A stretch of DNA of 64,000 bases, taken from positions 6,887 through 70,886 of the forward strand of contig JAPPNY010000122.1 in NCBI GenBank assembly GCA_028818385.1, in the 5' to 3' direction. Source of the stretch: Spirochaetaceae bacterium (lineage in GTDB: Bacteria > Spirochaetota > Spirochaetia > SZUA-6 > Bin103). A program made the position numbers and the translations under genes. This document shows positions 28,130 to 36,393 of this stretch, piece after piece. A model generated the notes under the pieces. It was not told where the DNA came from and ran no database searches. It saw nothing but the letters and a program-made list of their open reading frames with translations. Position 1 is the first letter of the stretch. Each line of letters starts with the position of its first letter.

Positions 28130-28852
28130 ATGCCGATCGACGTGCTGGCGGTCTGCGCGCATCCCGACGACGCCGAGCTGACCTGCGCCGGGCTGCTGCT
28201 GCGCGCCCAGGCGGGCGGCGCCTCGATCGGCGTGTGCGACCTGACTCGCGGCGAGGCGGGCACCCGCGGCACGGCGGCAGAACGCGATGCCGAAGCTGCC
28301 GCCGCCACGGCGGTTCTGGCCCTGGACGAGCGGGTCAACCTGGAGCTCCCGGACGGCGCGGTGACCTGTACGCTGGAGAACCGGGTCCGCCTGGTCGAGG
28401 TGCTTCGCGAGCTCCGGCCCCGCATGCTGCTTGCCCCGTACTGGGAGGACCACCATCCCGATCACAGCAACGCCAGCCTGCTGGCCAAGGAGGCGTGGTG
28501 GTTCGCCGGGGTCGCCAAGCACCCCGGCCGCGGCGCCCCGCACCGCCCGGAAGCGATGCTGCACTACATGAGCCGCTACCAGTTCCGGCCGTCGCTCGTC
28601 GTGGACATCAGCGGCCACTGGGAGCGCAAGCGCAAAGCCGCCGCCTGCTACCGGTCCCAGCTCCACGATCCGGGCCGGGACGAGCCGGAGACGGCCATCT
28701 CATCTCCCGGCTATCTGGAGGCCTGGGAAGGCCGGCACCGCTACTACGGTTCCCTGATCGGCGTCGAGTACGGCGAGCCGTACCTGATGCGCGGTCCGGT
28801 TCCGGTCGGCGACCCCATGGTGCTCGCCTTCGGCCGCCGCGCGATGCTCTGA
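28130..28852 (+). CDS. bshB1: Bacillithiol biosynthesis deacetylase BshB1
   Basis: 240-residue PIG-L/LmbE-fold zinc hydrolase. Metal ligands are in AHPDDAEL (His11, Asp13-Asp14) and HHPDH (His112). DLTRGEAGTRGTAAERDAEAA is the BshB1 signature following strand 2. BshB1 removes the acetyl group from N-acetylglucosaminyl-malate, the second step of bacillithiol synthesis. No bshA or bshC is nearby. The gene stands alone, facing chrA convergently. Confidence 0.88.
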   Translation: MPIDVLAVCAHPDDAELTCAGLLLRAQAGGASIGVCDLTRGEAGTRGTAAERDAEAAAATAVLALDERVNLELPDGAVTCTLENRVRLVEVLRELRPRMLLAPYWEDHHPDHSNASLLAKEAWWFAGVAKHPGRGAPHRPEAMLHYMSRYQFRPSLVVDISGHWERKRKAAACYRSQLHDPGRDEPETAISSPGYLEAWEGRHRYYGSLIGVEYGEPYLMRGPVPVGDPMVLAFGRRAML

Positions 28853-28877
28853 GCCAGCGGGGGACGTCCCGGCAGAT

Positions 28878-30068
28878 TCACAACGCGGTGATCGCCGCTC
28901 CCGCCGCGCTGCCTGCCAGCACGACCAGCCACGGCGGGACCTTCCACCACGCCAGCATCGCGAACGCCGCCAGACCCAGTGCCAGGTCCGGCGGCGTACG
29001 GATGGCCGTAGTCCAAACCGGGTCGTACAGCGCTGCGAGCAACAGCCCCACGACCGCCGCTCCCACGCCGGCGATCGCCGCACGCAGCGCAGCGATCGAC
29101 CGCAGCCGTTCCCAGAACGGCAGGATGCCCGCCACCAGCAGGAACGACGGCAGAAAGATGGCGACGAGTGCGAACAGACCACCGCTCCATCCGCCGACCG
29201 GACCGTCCATCACCGTCCCCAGGTAGGCGGAGAAGGTGAACAGCGGCCCGGGCACCGCCTGCGCAGCACCGTAGCCGGCAATGAACTGCTCGCCGGTCAC
29301 CCATCCCGGAGGCACCACCTCGGCCTGCAGCAGCGGCAGCACCACGTGACCGCCGCCGAACACCAGCGATCCCGACCGATAGAAGGCGTCGAAGACGTCG
29401 AGCGGATCGCTCGTCACGAACTGCCGGAGGATCGGCAGTCCGCCCAGCAGGACCACGAACAGCGCAAGGCTGGCGACGGCGGCAAACGGTCTTGCGCGCA
29501 CGTTCGGCGTACCGGCGACGGCCGGCGACACCACGCCCTGCAAGAGCAGCCGGCCGGCCGCGGCAGCGACGACGATGACCAGCACCTGCGCCAGCGGGGT
29601 GCGCCACAACAGCATCGCGATAGCCGCCGCGACCGCGATCGTCGCGCGGCGGGCATCCGGCGCCAGGTTGCGCGCCATCCCCAGGAGGGCGAACGCCACC
29701 ACCGCCGCGGCGACCACCTTCAGGCCGCGCAGCCAACCCTGGACCACCAGGTAATCGAATGCCGACACGCCGTAGCCGAACAGGATCAACGCTGCCGCGG
29801 AAGGCGCCGTGAATCCGACCCAGGCCGCGATGCCGCCGGGAAGGCCCGCACGGTGCATGCCCACCGCGATTCCTACCTGGCTGCTGGCCGGGCCGGGCAG
29901 CAGTTGGCAGAGCGCGACCAGGTCGGCGTAGGCGTCGTCGTCCAGCCAGCGCCGCCGCGTGACGTACTCGTCCCGGAAGTAGCCCAAGTGAGCCACCGGC
30001 CCGCCGAACGACGTGAGCCCGAGCCTGATTGCGACCAGCAGCACCTCGAACGCCCGCGCCACGGCCAT
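28878..30068 (-). CDS. chrA: ChrA-type chromate transporter, two CHR domains
   Basis: 396 residues with ten or more hydrophobic segments. It has the duplicated chromate-transport domain: SFGGPVAHLGYFRDEYV and LCQLLPGPASSQ in the first half, FGGGHVVLPLLQAEVV and YGAAQAVPGPLFTFSAYLG in the second. ChrA proteins export chromate, probably by proton antiport; relatives may move other oxyanions. ATG 30068 is chosen because TATCCT (30077-30082) lies 8 nt upstream. The longer reading frame, up to 30323, crosses the FMN riboswitch on the opposite strand and is not credible. Confidence 0.88.
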   Translation of the reverse strand: MAVARAFEVLLVAIRLGLTSFGGPVAHLGYFRDEYVTRRRWLDDDAYADLVALCQLLPGPASSQVGIAVGMHRAGLPGGIAAWVGFTAPSAAALILFGYGVSAFDYLVVQGWLRGLKVVAAAVVAFALLGMARNLAPDARRATIAVAAAIAMLLWRTPLAQVLVIVVAAAAGRLLLQGVVSPAVAGTPNVRARPFAAVASLALFVVLLGGLPILRQFVTSDPLDVFDAFYRSGSLVFGGGHVVLPLLQAEVVPPGWVTGEQFIAGYGAAQAVPGPLFTFSAYLGTVMDGPVGGWSGGLFALVAIFLPSFLLVAGILPFWERLRSIAALRAAIAGVGAAVVGLLLAALYDPVWTTAIRTPPDLALGLAAFAMLAWWKVPPWLVVLAGSAAGAAITAL

Positions 30069-30076
30069 CGCCGCGC

Positions 30077-30082
30077 AGGATA
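30077..30082 (-). promoter_or_regulatory. -10-like box TATCCT before chrA
   Basis: On the minus strand TATCCT ends 8 nt before the ATG at 30068; the same hexamer precedes hisD. Confidence 0.4.
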
Positions 30083-30105
30083 GCACCGAGACGACCACCG
30101 GGCGT

Positions 30106-30135
30106 TTGACACCGGCGCCAGCCGGCCGATACCCT
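30106..30135 (+). promoter_or_regulatory. Promoter of the riboflavin operon
   Basis: Perfect -35 consensus TTGACA (30106-30111), an 18-nt spacer, then TACCCT (30130-30135). Transcription would begin near 30142, just ahead of the riboswitch P1 stem at 30151. Confidence 0.65.
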
Positions 30136-30150
30136 CGCCTGCCAAAGAGA

Positions 30151-30292
30151 GAACTTCGGGGCATGGTGCGGCGCCTTGACGGGTGCCTATTCCAGACCGA
30201 CGGTGAAAGCCCGTGAGTTCTCGCTCGCATGAGCGGGAGCAGGAACCGGTGGAATTCCGGTGCCGACGGTATAGTCCGGATGGGAGAAGTTC
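30151..30292 (+). ncRNA. FMN riboswitch (RFN element)
   Basis: The closing P1 helix is GAACTTC (30151-30157) with GAAGTTC (30286-30292), exactly complementary. Conserved RFN parts appear in order: CGGGGC after P1, GACCGACGGTGAAAGCCCGTGAG, CCGGTGGAATTCCGGTGCCGACGGT split over 30246-30270, and AGTCCGGATGGGAGAAG before the 3' P1 strand. It senses FMN and controls the ribD-led operon 90 nt downstream. A 7-bp hairpin CGCGTGC-GTCCT-GCACGCG (30308-30326) between riboswitch and ribD could belong to the expression platform; no U-rich terminator is obvious, which suggests translational control. Confidence 0.92.
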
Positions 30293-30381
30293 GACCGGGC
30301 AGAGGCCCGCGTGCGTCCTGCACGCGAGCCGTGTCCGGGTGCGCTTCTGCGGCAACGCGTGCCCCTCGGACGAGACAGGCG

Positions 30382-31566
30382 ATGCATGATCAAGAGGGGC
30401 TGATGCGCCGGGTGCTTGAACTGGCCCGCCACGGACAGTGGCGCAGTTCACCCAATCCGCTGACCGGTGCGCTGGTCGTCCGCGACGGCCGGATCATCGG
30501 CGAAGGCCATCTCAACGAACGCGGCGACCATGCCGAGGCGGTCGCGCTGGACCGCGCCGCGGCCGCCGGGGGCGCGGCCGGGACCACCCTCTACACCAAC
30601 CTGGAGCCCTGCTGCTGGACGGGAGTCGGCAAGCACACGCCGCCGTGCGCACAGCGGATCATCCGCGAGGGGGTGCGCCGCGTGGTGATCGCCACCGCCG
30701 ATCCGCACCCGAAGGTCGACGGCGCAGGCGTGCGCATGTTGCGCGAGGCCGGGATCGAGGTGATCGAGCGGGTGTTGGAGGACGAAGCCGCACGGCTCAA
30801 CGCCGTGCACTTCAAGTTCCACCGCACCGGCATGCCGTTCGTGACGCTCAAGGTCGCGCAGTCGATCGACGGCCGCATCGCCACCGCCGGCGGGGACTCG
30901 CGCTGGATCTCCGACCGTGACGCCCGGGTGACGACGCACGAGCTGCGCTCCGGCCACGACGCGATCATGGTGGGTGCCGGCACCGCGGTAGCCGATGACC
31001 CGGAACTCACCGTGCGGCTCAGTCCGCTGCTGCGCGACCGCCAGCCACTGCCGGTGGTCGTCGACTCGACCCTGCGCCTGCCGCCCGCGGCCCGCATGAT
31101 GGCCGGCGAGCGCGAGCCGCTGGTGCTCACCACCGACCGGCATGACCGGCACGCGCGCGCCGCCCTGGAACGCGCCGGCGCACGCGTGGCGGTGGTGGGA
31201 AGCACCGCGGACGGCCGGGTGGCGCTGGACCGGGCGCTCGCCGCCCTGGCCGGCGCGGGCGTCACCTCGGTGCTGATCGAGGGCGGGGCGGTGCTCCACA
31301 CCGAGCTGATCCGGCAGGGACTGTTCGACAAGCTGGTCGTGGTGGTGGCGCCGATCGTCATCGGCTCGGGAATCGAAGCGGTGGGCGACCTGGGAAACGC
31401 TCGCCTGGTCGACGCCCTTCGCCTGGAGCGCGTCAGCCACCGGCAGGTCAACGACCAGGTAATCGTCACCGGCTACCGGTCGCTGGCCGCGACGCTCGGC
31501 CACGCCGGCAGCGGACCACTCCCCCGGACGGAGTCGCAGGAGGCCGGATGTTCAGCGGTATCGTAG
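30382..31566 (+). CDS. ribD: Bifunctional riboflavin deaminase/reductase RibD
   Basis: 394 residues. The N-terminal cytidine-deaminase fold has H50-A-E and the zinc cysteines C77 and C89 in EPCCWTGVGKHTPPC; this loop is three residues longer than the usual PC-x-H-x-G-x-TPPC. SPNPLTGALVVRDG is the family opening block. The C-terminal reductase domain (from about 150) has VTLKVAQSIDGRIA, GGDSRWISD and LIEGGAVLHTELI. It converts the GTP cyclohydrolase II product to the ribitylamino-uracil intermediate. Controlled by the FMN riboswitch. An ATG at 30403 is a less likely start. The 3' end overlaps the next gene by 19 nt. Confidence 0.95.
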   Translation: MHDQEGLMRRVLELARHGQWRSSPNPLTGALVVRDGRIIGEGHLNERGDHAEAVALDRAAAAGGAAGTTLYTNLEPCCWTGVGKHTPPCAQRIIREGVRRVVIATADPHPKVDGAGVRMLREAGIEVIERVLEDEAARLNAVHFKFHRTGMPFVTLKVAQSIDGRIATAGGDSRWISDRDARVTTHELRSGHDAIMVGAGTAVADDPELTVRLSPLLRDRQPLPVVVDSTLRLPPAARMMAGEREPLVLTTDRHDRHARAALERAGARVAVVGSTADGRVALDRALAALAGAGVTSVLIEGGAVLHTELIRQGLFDKLVVVVAPIVIGSGIEAVGDLGNARLVDALRLERVSHRQVNDQVIVTGYRSLAATLGHAGSGPLPRTESQEAGCSAVS

Positions 31567-32792
31567 AGGAAGTGGGCGTCGTCACCGCCCTCACCCGGCC
31601 CGCCGCGGACGCGGCGCGCATGACCATAGGCGCCCGGACCGTGCTGGACGGCACCCAGGTGGGCGCGTCGATCGCCGTGGACGGCGTCTGCCAGACGGTG
31701 GTCGCCATCGACGGCCGCACGCTGACCATCGACAGCGTCGGCGCGACCCTGCGCAAGACCACCCTGGGGTCCTTCGCGGCAGGGCGGCGCGTCAACCTGG
31801 AACGTCCCCTGGCATTCGGCAACCGGGTCGACGGCCACCTGGTGCAGGGCCACGTCAACGACACCGGCACGGTCACCCGCTGGGAGAAGCTCGGCGCGGC
31901 ACGCTGGCTGGAGGTCCGGCTGCCGAGGCCATTGCTGCCGTATGTCGTGCTGGAAGGCTCGATCGCCATCGACGGGGTCAGCCTTACGGTCGCCGGGCTC
32001 GAGGACGACCGCGCCGGCTTCTCGATCATCCCCCACACCGCGTGCGCGACCACCCTGAGCGACCGGCGCGTGGGCGATCCGGTCAATGTCGAGGTCGACA
32101 TGATCGCCAAGTACGTGGAGCGGCTTGCCGGCCCACACGCCGCCGGCGGCGCCGGCGAGACGGCGAATCCCGCCGCCGACGCTGACGCCGACGAGCCGGT
32201 ACCCATGGCCAGCGTGGACGAGGCCGCGGAGGCTATCGCCCGCGGCGGGATGGTGCTGATGATCGACGACGTCGACCGCGAGAACGAAGGCGACCTGGTG
32301 GCGGCCGCGTCCCTGGTCACCCCGCGGATCGCCACCTGCATGCTGCGCCAGGCCAGCGGCCTGCTGTGCGCGGCGATCACCGCCGAGCGGGCCGAGAAAC
32401 TCGATCTTCCGCCGATGGCGCAGGTGAACACCGCGCTGCACGGCACGCGCTTCACCGTCTCGATCGACGCCGTGCGCGGCACCACCACGGGCGAGTCCGC
32501 CCACGACCGCGCCGCCACGCTGCGGGCGGTCGCCGACCCCCAAGCGTCCCCCGCCGACTTCGCCCGGCCGGGCCACCTCTTTCCGCTGGTCGCCGATCCG
32601 GGCGGTGTGGCCGCACGCGCCGGCCACACCGAGGCGGCGGTGGAGCTGGCCGCGCGCGCCGGCCTGCCCGCGGCCGCCGCCATCTGCCCGGTGCTTGACG
32701 ACGACGGCGGCATGGCACGCCGGGCCGGATTGTCGAGGCTTGCACGCCGCCTGAAGGTGCCGATGCTGCACGTCGCCCAACTCGCCTCATGA
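31548..32792 (+). CDS. Fusion of riboflavin synthase (RibE) and 3,4-dihydroxy-2-butanone 4-phosphate synthase (RibB)
   Basis: 414 residues. Residues 1-195 are a full riboflavin synthase alpha chain with its two lumazine-binding barrels (MFSGIVEEVG... and GNRVDGHLVQGHV...). After a short Ala/Asp-rich linker, residues ~217-414 are a DHBP synthase: DDVDRENEGDL (240-250), TTTGESAHDRAATLRA, RPGHLFPLVADPGG and GHTEA (359-363). RibB is usually alone or fused to GTP cyclohydrolase II (RibBA); fusion behind riboflavin synthase is unusual. The conserved C-E-I/L segment near the end reads ICPVLDDDGGMAR, with Pro381 where family members have Glu, so DHBP synthase activity is uncertain. AGGAGG precedes the ATG. 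Confidence 0.9.
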   Translation: MFSGIVEEVGVVTALTRPAADAARMTIGARTVLDGTQVGASIAVDGVCQTVVAIDGRTLTIDSVGATLRKTTLGSFAAGRRVNLERPLAFGNRVDGHLVQGHVNDTGTVTRWEKLGAARWLEVRLPRPLLPYVVLEGSIAIDGVSLTVAGLEDDRAGFSIIPHTACATTLSDRRVGDPVNVEVDMIAKYVERLAGPHAAGGAGETANPAADADADEPVPMASVDEAAEAIARGGMVLMIDDVDRENEGDLVAAASLVTPRIATCMLRQASGLLCAAITAERAEKLDLPPMAQVNTALHGTRFTVSIDAVRGTTTGESAHDRAATLRAVADPQASPADFARPGHLFPLVADPGGVAARAGHTEAAVELAARAGLPAAAAICPVLDDDGGMARRAGLSRLARRLKVPMLHVAQLAS

Positions 32793-33256
32793 AGGCCGCC
32801 GCGCCCGCTCCGCCGGCGGTGCTGGACGGCACCGGACGCCGCTTCGCCATCGCCGCCAGCCGCTACAACCACGAGGTCACCGGGCGGCTGGTGGACGGCG
32901 CCACCGAGGCACTCACCGAACACGGCGTCGCCGACCGGGACGTGCAGGTGGCGTGGGTGCCCGGCTCGTTCGAGCTGCCGCTCGCCGCGCAGCGGCTGGC
33001 GCAGTCCGGGGACGTGAGCGCCGTCATCTGCGTGGGCTGCATCATCAAGGGGGAAACCAACCATGACGAGCTGGTGGGCCACGCGGTCGCCGGCGGGATC
33101 ACGCAGGTCGCGCTCGGCACCGGCGTGCCGGTGCTCCTCGGGGTGGTGAGCGCCAACGATCAGGAGCAGGCCCTGGCGCGTGCCGGCGGCTTTGTGAACC
33201 GCGGTCGGGAGGCGGCGCTGGCGGCCCTGGAGATGGCCGCCGGGGGCGGCGAATGA
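32789..33256 (+). CDS. ribH: 6,7-dimethyl-8-ribityllumazine synthase
   Basis: 155 residues, typical of RibH. Substrate-contact segments are visible: SRYNHEVTGRL, VPGSFELPLAA, GCIIKGETNHDE and a C-terminal RAGGFVNRGREAALAALEMA helix. It condenses the two precursors supplied by RibD and DHBP synthase to lumazine, which riboflavin synthase then dismutates. ATGA overlap with the fusion gene. No ribA (GTP cyclohydrolase II) follows. Confidence 0.95.
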   Translation: MKAAAPAPPAVLDGTGRRFAIAASRYNHEVTGRLVDGATEALTEHGVADRDVQVAWVPGSFELPLAAQRLAQSGDVSAVICVGCIIKGETNHDELVGHAVAGGITQVALGTGVPVLLGVVSANDQEQALARAGGFVNRGREAALAALEMAAGGGE

Positions 33257-34047
33257 GCGGAGCGGACCGGTTCGATCTCAGCGGCCGCACCGCGGTCGTG
33301 ACCGGCGCCAGCCGCGGGCTGGGCCGCTACATGAGCAAGGCGCTGGCCCGCGCCGGGGCGTCGCTGGTGATCTCGGCGCGCGACGCGCGCGACTGCGCCG
33401 ACACGATCGGAGAGATTCACGATCTGGGCGGCACGGCGCGCGCTTACTCCCTGGACGTCCGTTCCGAGCGCAGCGTGCGAGCCTTCGGAGAGGCGGTCGC
33501 CGAAGACCTCGGCGCCGTGGACATCGTGGTCAACAACGCCGGTTGCAACGTCCGCAAACCGTTCCTGGACACCACCTGGGACGACTGGGACACCGTCCTG
33601 GAGACCAACCTGCGTAGCGGCTTCTTCGTCACCCAGGCGTTTGCGCCGGGGATGATCGAGCGCGGCTACGGCCGCGTAATCAACATCGGCTCGGTCACCA
33701 GCGTGTTCGGCTTCGGCGCCGTCGTCCCCTATGTCGCCAGCCGCGGCGGCGTGCTGCAGATGTCGCGGGCGCTCGCCGACGCGCTCGGCCCGCACGGCAT
33801 CACCGTGAACTGCCTTGCCCCCGGCTGGTTCCACACCGCGCAGACGGAGGTGCTGTTCCAGGACGCCGAGTGGCGGGATTACATCGTCGATCGCATCCCG
33901 CTGAAGCGGCTGGGCACCCCAACCGATCTGGACGGCACCGTGGTTTTCCTTGCCTCGGAGGCATCCGAGTATGTCACCGGCCAAATCCTGCTGGTCGACG
34001 GCGGCATGACCACCGGCGCCGCCCGAGCCGCCAACCCGAAGCCGTGA
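33253..34047 (+). CDS. Short-chain dehydrogenase/reductase with Arg in place of the catalytic Lys
   Basis: 264 residues, close to gluconate 5-dehydrogenase/3-oxoacyl-ACP reductase-like SDRs. Cofactor loop TGASRGLGRYM, NNAG, and catalytic Ser147 and Tyr160 are present. The YxxxK motif reads YVASR, so the Lys that positions the nicotinamide ribose is Arg164. Activity could be reduced or altered. Its ATG overlaps the ribH stop and its stop overlaps the regulator's GTG, so it is locked into the riboflavin operon although no flavin-pathway role is known for such an enzyme. Confidence 0.85.
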   Translation: MSGADRFDLSGRTAVVTGASRGLGRYMSKALARAGASLVISARDARDCADTIGEIHDLGGTARAYSLDVRSERSVRAFGEAVAEDLGAVDIVVNNAGCNVRKPFLDTTWDDWDTVLETNLRSGFFVTQAFAPGMIERGYGRVINIGSVTSVFGFGAVVPYVASRGGVLQMSRALADALGPHGITVNCLAPGWFHTAQTEVLFQDAEWRDYIVDRIPLKRLGTPTDLDGTVVFLASEASEYVTGQILLVDGGMTTGAARAANPKP

Positions 34048-34712
34048 GCGCCTATTCGAGCACCGTCGAGAACTACGTCAAGGCGATCTACCTGCGCCAC
34101 CGCGAGCGCCCCGGGGGATTCCTGCCGATGGGCCGGATCGCCGATGCGATGGACGTTTCGCCGGGAACCGCCACCTCCATGATGAAGACCCTGGCCGGCC
34201 TGGGGCTGATCGAGTACTCACCGCGCAACGGCAGCCGTCTGACCGGGCCGGGCGAGGCGCTCGCGCTCGACGTTCTGCGCCGCCACCGGCTGGTGGAGCT
34301 GTTCCTGGTGGAGGTGCTGGGCCTGGACTGGTCGGAGGTCCACCGCGAGGCCGACAACCTGGAGCACGCCATATCCGACGTGGTCCTTACCCGCATCGAC
34401 GCGTTGCTCGACCACCCCACCGTCGACCCGCACGGCGACCCGATTCCCACCCGGCGCGGGCAGATAGACCAGACCGTCTTCGGCAGCCTCATGGAACAGC
34501 CGGAGGAAGCCGAGCTGCGCGTCGAGCGCGTGACCGACCAGGATCCGGAGTTTCTGCAGTTCGTGCACCGCAGCGGCCTGCAGCCCGGCAGCCGCGTCAG
34601 GGTCGAGTCGATCGATCAGGCCGCCGACGCGGTAACGCTCCGCACCGACCAGGGCACCCTGACCATCGGCACGCACGCCGCATCAAAGATCCTGGCCCGG
34701 CAGCCTGCCTGA
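34044..34712 (+). CDS. DtxR/MntR-family metal-dependent regulator with C-terminal SH3-like domain
   Basis: 222 residues. The N-terminal winged helix is TVENYVKAIYLRHRERPGGFLPMGRIADAMDVSPGTATSMM. The metal-binding dimerisation helices contain the family H-x-x-A-D-x-L-E-H motif (VHREADNLEHAISDVV), and residues from about 150 form a FeoA-like SH3 domain. Such proteins repress metal uptake or oxidative-stress genes with Mn or Fe. It starts with GTG overlapping the SDR stop (GTGA). Its targets are not evident in the window. Confidence 0.9.
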   Translation: MSAYSSTVENYVKAIYLRHRERPGGFLPMGRIADAMDVSPGTATSMMKTLAGLGLIEYSPRNGSRLTGPGEALALDVLRRHRLVELFLVEVLGLDWSEVHREADNLEHAISDVVLTRIDALLDHPTVDPHGDPIPTRRGQIDQTVFGSLMEQPEEAELRVERVTDQDPEFLQFVHRSGLQPGSRVRVESIDQAADAVTLRTDQGTLTIGTHAASKILARQPA

Positions 34713-34724
34713 GCCGCCGACGGC

Positions 34725-36044
34725 TCAGTCGCCGCGCAGGCGCACGCTGGCCGCGTGCGCGTCCAGGCCCTCCGCCTCGGCCAGCACGGCGATGTCGTCG
34801 ATCGCCTGGCGGGTCATGCCGTTCGGGTACTCCTCCAGGCTGGCTCGGCGCAGGAACGTGTAGACGCTGCAGCCTGAGGAAAACCGCGCTGTGGAGCCGG
34901 TCGGAAGGCAGTGGCTGGGCCCGGCGTAGTAGTCGCCGCTCGCCACCGGCGCGGCGCCAAGGAAGTAGGCGCCGGCGTTGTGCACGCGGTCCAGCACGGC
35001 GTGCGGATCGGCCACCGCCAGCACGGCGTGCTCGGGGGCGATGCGATTCATGATCGCGCACGCCTCCTTGACGTCGGCGGCCAGCACGAAGGCGGTGAAC
35101 TCGCGGAGGCCGTGCTCGATGGCATCCTGCCGGCCGCGCTCGCGGACCTGGCGCTCCAGCGCGGAGCGGACGCGGTCCAGAACCTCGGGTTGGTCGGACA
35201 CCACGAACGCCGCGCCGGGATCGTGCTCGAGCTGAGCCAACACGTCCGCGGCGACCCAGGCCGGGTCCGCCGACCGGTCCGCCAGGATAGCGATCTCGCT
35301 CGGTCCGTAGAGGCCGTCCACGCCGACGGTGCCGAAGAGCTGCCGCTTGGCTTCCTGGACGTAGACGCTGCCGGGCCCGGCGATGAAGTCCACCGCGGGA
35401 ACGGTCGGCGTCCCGCAGGCCAGGGCGGCCACGGCATGGCTGCCGCCGATGCAGTACACCTCGCCGATGCCCAGCAGGTGGGCGGCGGCCAGCACGCTGT
35501 CGTCGATGGCGCGCTTCGTCGTGCCTCGGTCGGAGTCGGGAGGCGGCGTGGCCAGGCAGATGCGCTCGACGCCGGCCACCTGCGCCGGCACGGCCAGCAT
35601 GATCAGCGTCGACGGATAGGCGGCCCGCCCGCCGGGCACCAGCAGGCCCGCCGAGCCGACCGGCTCCACGCGCAGGCCCAGCCGGGCCCCGTCGATCTCG
35701 ACCGGCGGCGGCGGGGCGGGCGCGATGTGCTCCTGGTACCGCCGCACGTGCTCGATCGCCCGCTCCATGGCGGCGCGCAACTCCGGCGCGATGCGATCCG
35801 CCGCGGCCCGCAATGCGCGAGGCGGCACGCGCAGCATCGAGTCGTCGAACTCCGGATCGCTGAACGCGCGCATGTGCGTCACCAGGGCGGCGTCTCCGTC
35901 ACGGCGCACGTCGGCGATGAACCCCGCGACCGACTCGCTCAGCTCCCGGTCGCCTCCCACCGCCCCGGCAAGCCGCTCCAGAAGCGCTTCCAGTTCACGC
36001 CGGTCGTTCGGAGCGGCATAGACCAGCGCGCGTAACTCCATCAC
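34725..36044 (-). CDS. hisD: Histidinol dehydrogenase
   Basis: 439 residues, normal for HisD. Visible are the NAD/zinc-site segments DFIAGPGSVYVQEAKR, GLYGPSEIAILAD, QLEHDPGA, the catalytic pair region RIAPEHAVL, and GDYYAGPSHCLPTGSTARFSSG with the zinc Asp and His. It oxidises histidinol to histidine in two NAD-dependent steps; some paralogues act on other alcohols. No other his genes are adjacent, so it stands alone. TATCCT (36052-36057) lies 7 nt before the GTG at 36044, which is followed at once by an ATG. Confidence 0.92.
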   Translation of the reverse strand: MMELRALVYAAPNDRRELEALLERLAGAVGGDRELSESVAGFIADVRRDGDAALVTHMRAFSDPEFDDSMLRVPPRALRAAADRIAPELRAAMERAIEHVRRYQEHIAPAPPPPVEIDGARLGLRVEPVGSAGLLVPGGRAAYPSTLIMLAVPAQVAGVERICLATPPPDSDRGTTKRAIDDSVLAAAHLLGIGEVYCIGGSHAVAALACGTPTVPAVDFIAGPGSVYVQEAKRQLFGTVGVDGLYGPSEIAILADRSADPAWVAADVLAQLEHDPGAAFVVSDQPEVLDRVRSALERQVRERGRQDAIEHGLREFTAFVLAADVKEACAIMNRIAPEHAVLAVADPHAVLDRVHNAGAYFLGAAPVASGDYYAGPSHCLPTGSTARFSSGCSVYTFLRRASLEEYPNGMTRQAIDDIAVLAEAEGLDAHAASVRLRGD

Positions 36045-36051
36045 GGCGGCG

Positions 36052-36057
36052 AGGATA
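36052..36057 (-). promoter_or_regulatory. -10-like box TATCCT before hisD
   Basis: On the minus strand the box ends 7 nt before the GTG start at 36044; no Shine-Dalgarno is present. Confidence 0.4.
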
Positions 36058-36074
36058 GCACGCGCGTCCGAACC

Positions 36075-36302
36075 TCAGATGCCGGCCGCAGTCAACGCCC
36101 GGCGCGCTTCCTCCGGCAGTTCCACGGGAGCAAACATCGATGCAGGATAGAGATAGCCGTCCGGCTCCGATCTGTCTTCGTCGATCACCCTCAGCAGTTT
36201 CTCGTCGACGGCGCGCGCTTCCGGCAGCCGACGGTACACTCTGCCCACAACCAGACTCGCTTCGTTCCCCTGGTTGCTGATGCAGATCACATACTCAATC
36301 AA
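36075..36302 (-). CDS. Conserved 75-aa protein of unknown function
   Basis: Small soluble protein: IEYVICISNQGNEASLVVGRVYRRLPEARA, a central LLRVIDED, and PASMFAPVELPEEARRALTAAG. It resembles short uncharacterised proteins seen in many bacteria that share the CISN-x-G/E-x-x-ASL opening and the Y-P-x-x-x-F-x-P-I/V-E-L-P ending. The TTG start is supported by TATGCT (36310-36315) 7 nt upstream. No function is proposed. Confidence 0.7.
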   Translation of the reverse strand: MIEYVICISNQGNEASLVVGRVYRRLPEARAVDEKLLRVIDEDRSEPDGYLYPASMFAPVELPEEARRALTAAGI

Positions 36303-36309
36303 CGGTCAC

Positions 36310-36315
36310 AGCATA
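36310..36315 (-). promoter_or_regulatory. -10-like box TATGCT before the 75-aa gene
   Basis: TATGCT on the minus strand ends 7 nt before the TTG at 36302. Confidence 0.4.
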
Positions 36316-36393
36316 CTTCGCTAACTCCACCGCCGCCAAGCGGCGCTACCCAAAGCCGCACCCATCTCGTCGGTATACTAGCCGTTCAGACAC

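Noticed and set aside
30164..30323. N-terminal extension of chrA by about 85 residues.
   Set aside because: It would translate the complement of the FMN riboswitch, and the ATG at 30068 already starts at the first CHR segment.
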